DNA from: Micromonospora chersina
Lineage (GTDB): Bacteria > Actinomycetota > Actinomycetes > Mycobacteriales > Micromonosporaceae
Length of the DNA: 64,000 nucleotides
Direction: 5' to 3'
Assembly (NCBI RefSeq): GCF_900091475.1
Contig: NZ_FMIB01000002.1
Coordinates: 1,860,001 to 1,924,000 of the forward strand
Part shown: one piece after another, positions 63,537 to 64,000 of the stretch
How the letters are laid out: every line of letters starts with the position of its first letter
Position numbering within the stretch: position 1 is the stretch's first letter
Program-made: the position numbers and the translations under genes
Notes under the pieces: generated by a model
Told to the model about the DNA's origin: nothing
Seen by the model: the letters and a program-made list of their open reading frames with translations, nothing else
Databases searched by the model: none

Positions 63537-64000
63537 ATGAACCACCTCTGGCCCACCATCCTCGCCGGGCTGCTGGCCGTCACCGCCGCCGTCCCGGCGA
63601 CCGTCACCTCCCCGCCCGTCGCCGACGCCCCGGCGGCCGGGGCGTCCACCGACCACGCGCCCGTGGGCGGCCGGTCGGTCGGGGCCGTCGCCGACCGCGC
63701 GCCGGTGGGCGGCCCGGCGGCCCTGGTCGTCGCCGACGACGCGCCGGTGGGCGGCCCGGCGGCCCGGGTCGTCGCCGACCGCGCGCCGGTCGGCGGCCCG
63801 GCGGCCGCCACGCGGGTCGAGGTGCTCAGCGTCCGCGGCGCCGGCCCGTACCGGATCGGCGCGCGGCTGGACCGGCTCGCCGCGGCCGGCCTGATCGACT
63901 GGACCGCGCCCGGCTGCGCCGGGGTGGTCCACGCCGGCGTCACCGGCGCCTGGGCCGGGAAGATCATGCTGGCCTTCCGGAACGGTCGGCTGGTGTCGGT
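63537..64000 (+). CDS. Secreted protein with 14-residue repeats (C-terminus beyond window)
   Basis: Starts at ATG with AAGGGAG 8 nt upstream and runs off the window; 154 residues are visible. A signal peptide (MNHLWPTILAGLLAVTAAVPA) is followed by a repeat D(R/D/H)APVGG(P/R)xAxxVA, three full copies and a partial one (63651-63806). Then comes VEVLSVRGAGPYRIGARLDRLAAAGLIDWTAPGCAG, which may begin a folded domain. Function unknown. It is divergent from the Ser/Thr kinase, so the pair may be functionally linked. Confidence 0.75.
   Translation, partial: MNHLWPTILAGLLAVTAAVPATVTSPPVADAPAAGASTDHAPVGGRSVGAVADRAPVGGPAALVVADDAPVGGPAARVVADRAPVGGPAAATRVEVLSVRGAGPYRIGARLDRLAAAGLIDWTAPGCAGVVHAGVTGAWAGKIMLAFRNGRLVS
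63651..63806 (+). repeat. 42-bp tandem coding repeat
   Basis: Units at 63651, 63693 and 63735 plus a 30-bp partial unit at 63777. Each begins with GAC and contains GCGCC(G/C)GT(G/C)GGCGGCC. The second and later units are nearly identical at DNA level, suggesting recent duplication. Confidence 0.85.

Overview
The window is very GC-rich DNA (roughly 73-75 % by eye) with the codon use of a high-GC actinobacterium. It carries a conserved actinobacterial backbone in the order rarA, aspS, hisS, glyoxalase II-like hydrolase, cyclophilins, relA, apt, secF-secD-yajC, ruvB-ruvA-ruvC. The same neighbourhood is known from Mycobacterium. Many GTG starts, proline/alanine-rich tails and the intergenic repeats point to Micromonosporaceae (a Micromonospora-like chromosome). 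The genus is an inference. I see no tRNA, rRNA, CRISPR array, insertion sequence or prophage.

Layout. 1-10 kb: a long proline-rich gene translationally coupled to rarA, a small membrane protein, two divergent acetyltransferases, an MFS pump with its ArsR-type regulator, a sugar-nucleotide reductase-like gene and aspS. 10-20 kb: a DUF998 membrane protein, an MFS_3 exporter, a secreted S1 protease, an HxlR regulator opposite a thioesterase, an acyl-ACP desaturase behind a 31-nt palindrome, hisS, an MBL hydrolase and two tandem membrane cyclophilins. 20-30 kb: stringent response (relA), adenine salvage (apt), Sec accessory subunits and the Holliday-junction operon. The relA-apt gap holds a 28-bp tandem repeat.

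30-48.8 kb is accessory and metabolic: a 3-hydroxybutyrate dehydrogenase-like SDR with a PucR-type regulator, a TetR/MFS efflux operon with two matched operators, an orphan B12-binding protein, a five-gene branched-chain-amino-acid-type ABC importer, and an FAD monooxygenase opposite a GntR/TetR hybrid regulator. It continues with an ADH-ALDH operon and an acyl-CoA dehydrogenase that appear to share one TetR regulator, then a class V aminotransferase. 48.9-64 kb: dctA with a DcuSR/CitAB-type two-component system, a NIPSNAP protein, a metallopeptidase-like gene with a SUFU-domain partner, a 34-codon mini-gene, dnaE, a PadR/HAAS membrane pair, an ECF sigma factor with an unusual secreted partner, a Ser/Thr kinase, and the start of a repeat-bearing secreted protein that runs off the end.

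The main theme is regulation readable from sequence. At least six promoters show a TANNNT -10 box 6-7 nt before the start codon (leaderless mRNAs), often overlapped by perfect palindromes. Several regulators can therefore be paired with operators in the window. The best case is the TetR protein at 45.6-46.3 kb, whose 19-nt site (AAACT-N9-AGTTT) occurs both before the ALDH-ADH operon and before the acyl-CoA dehydrogenase.
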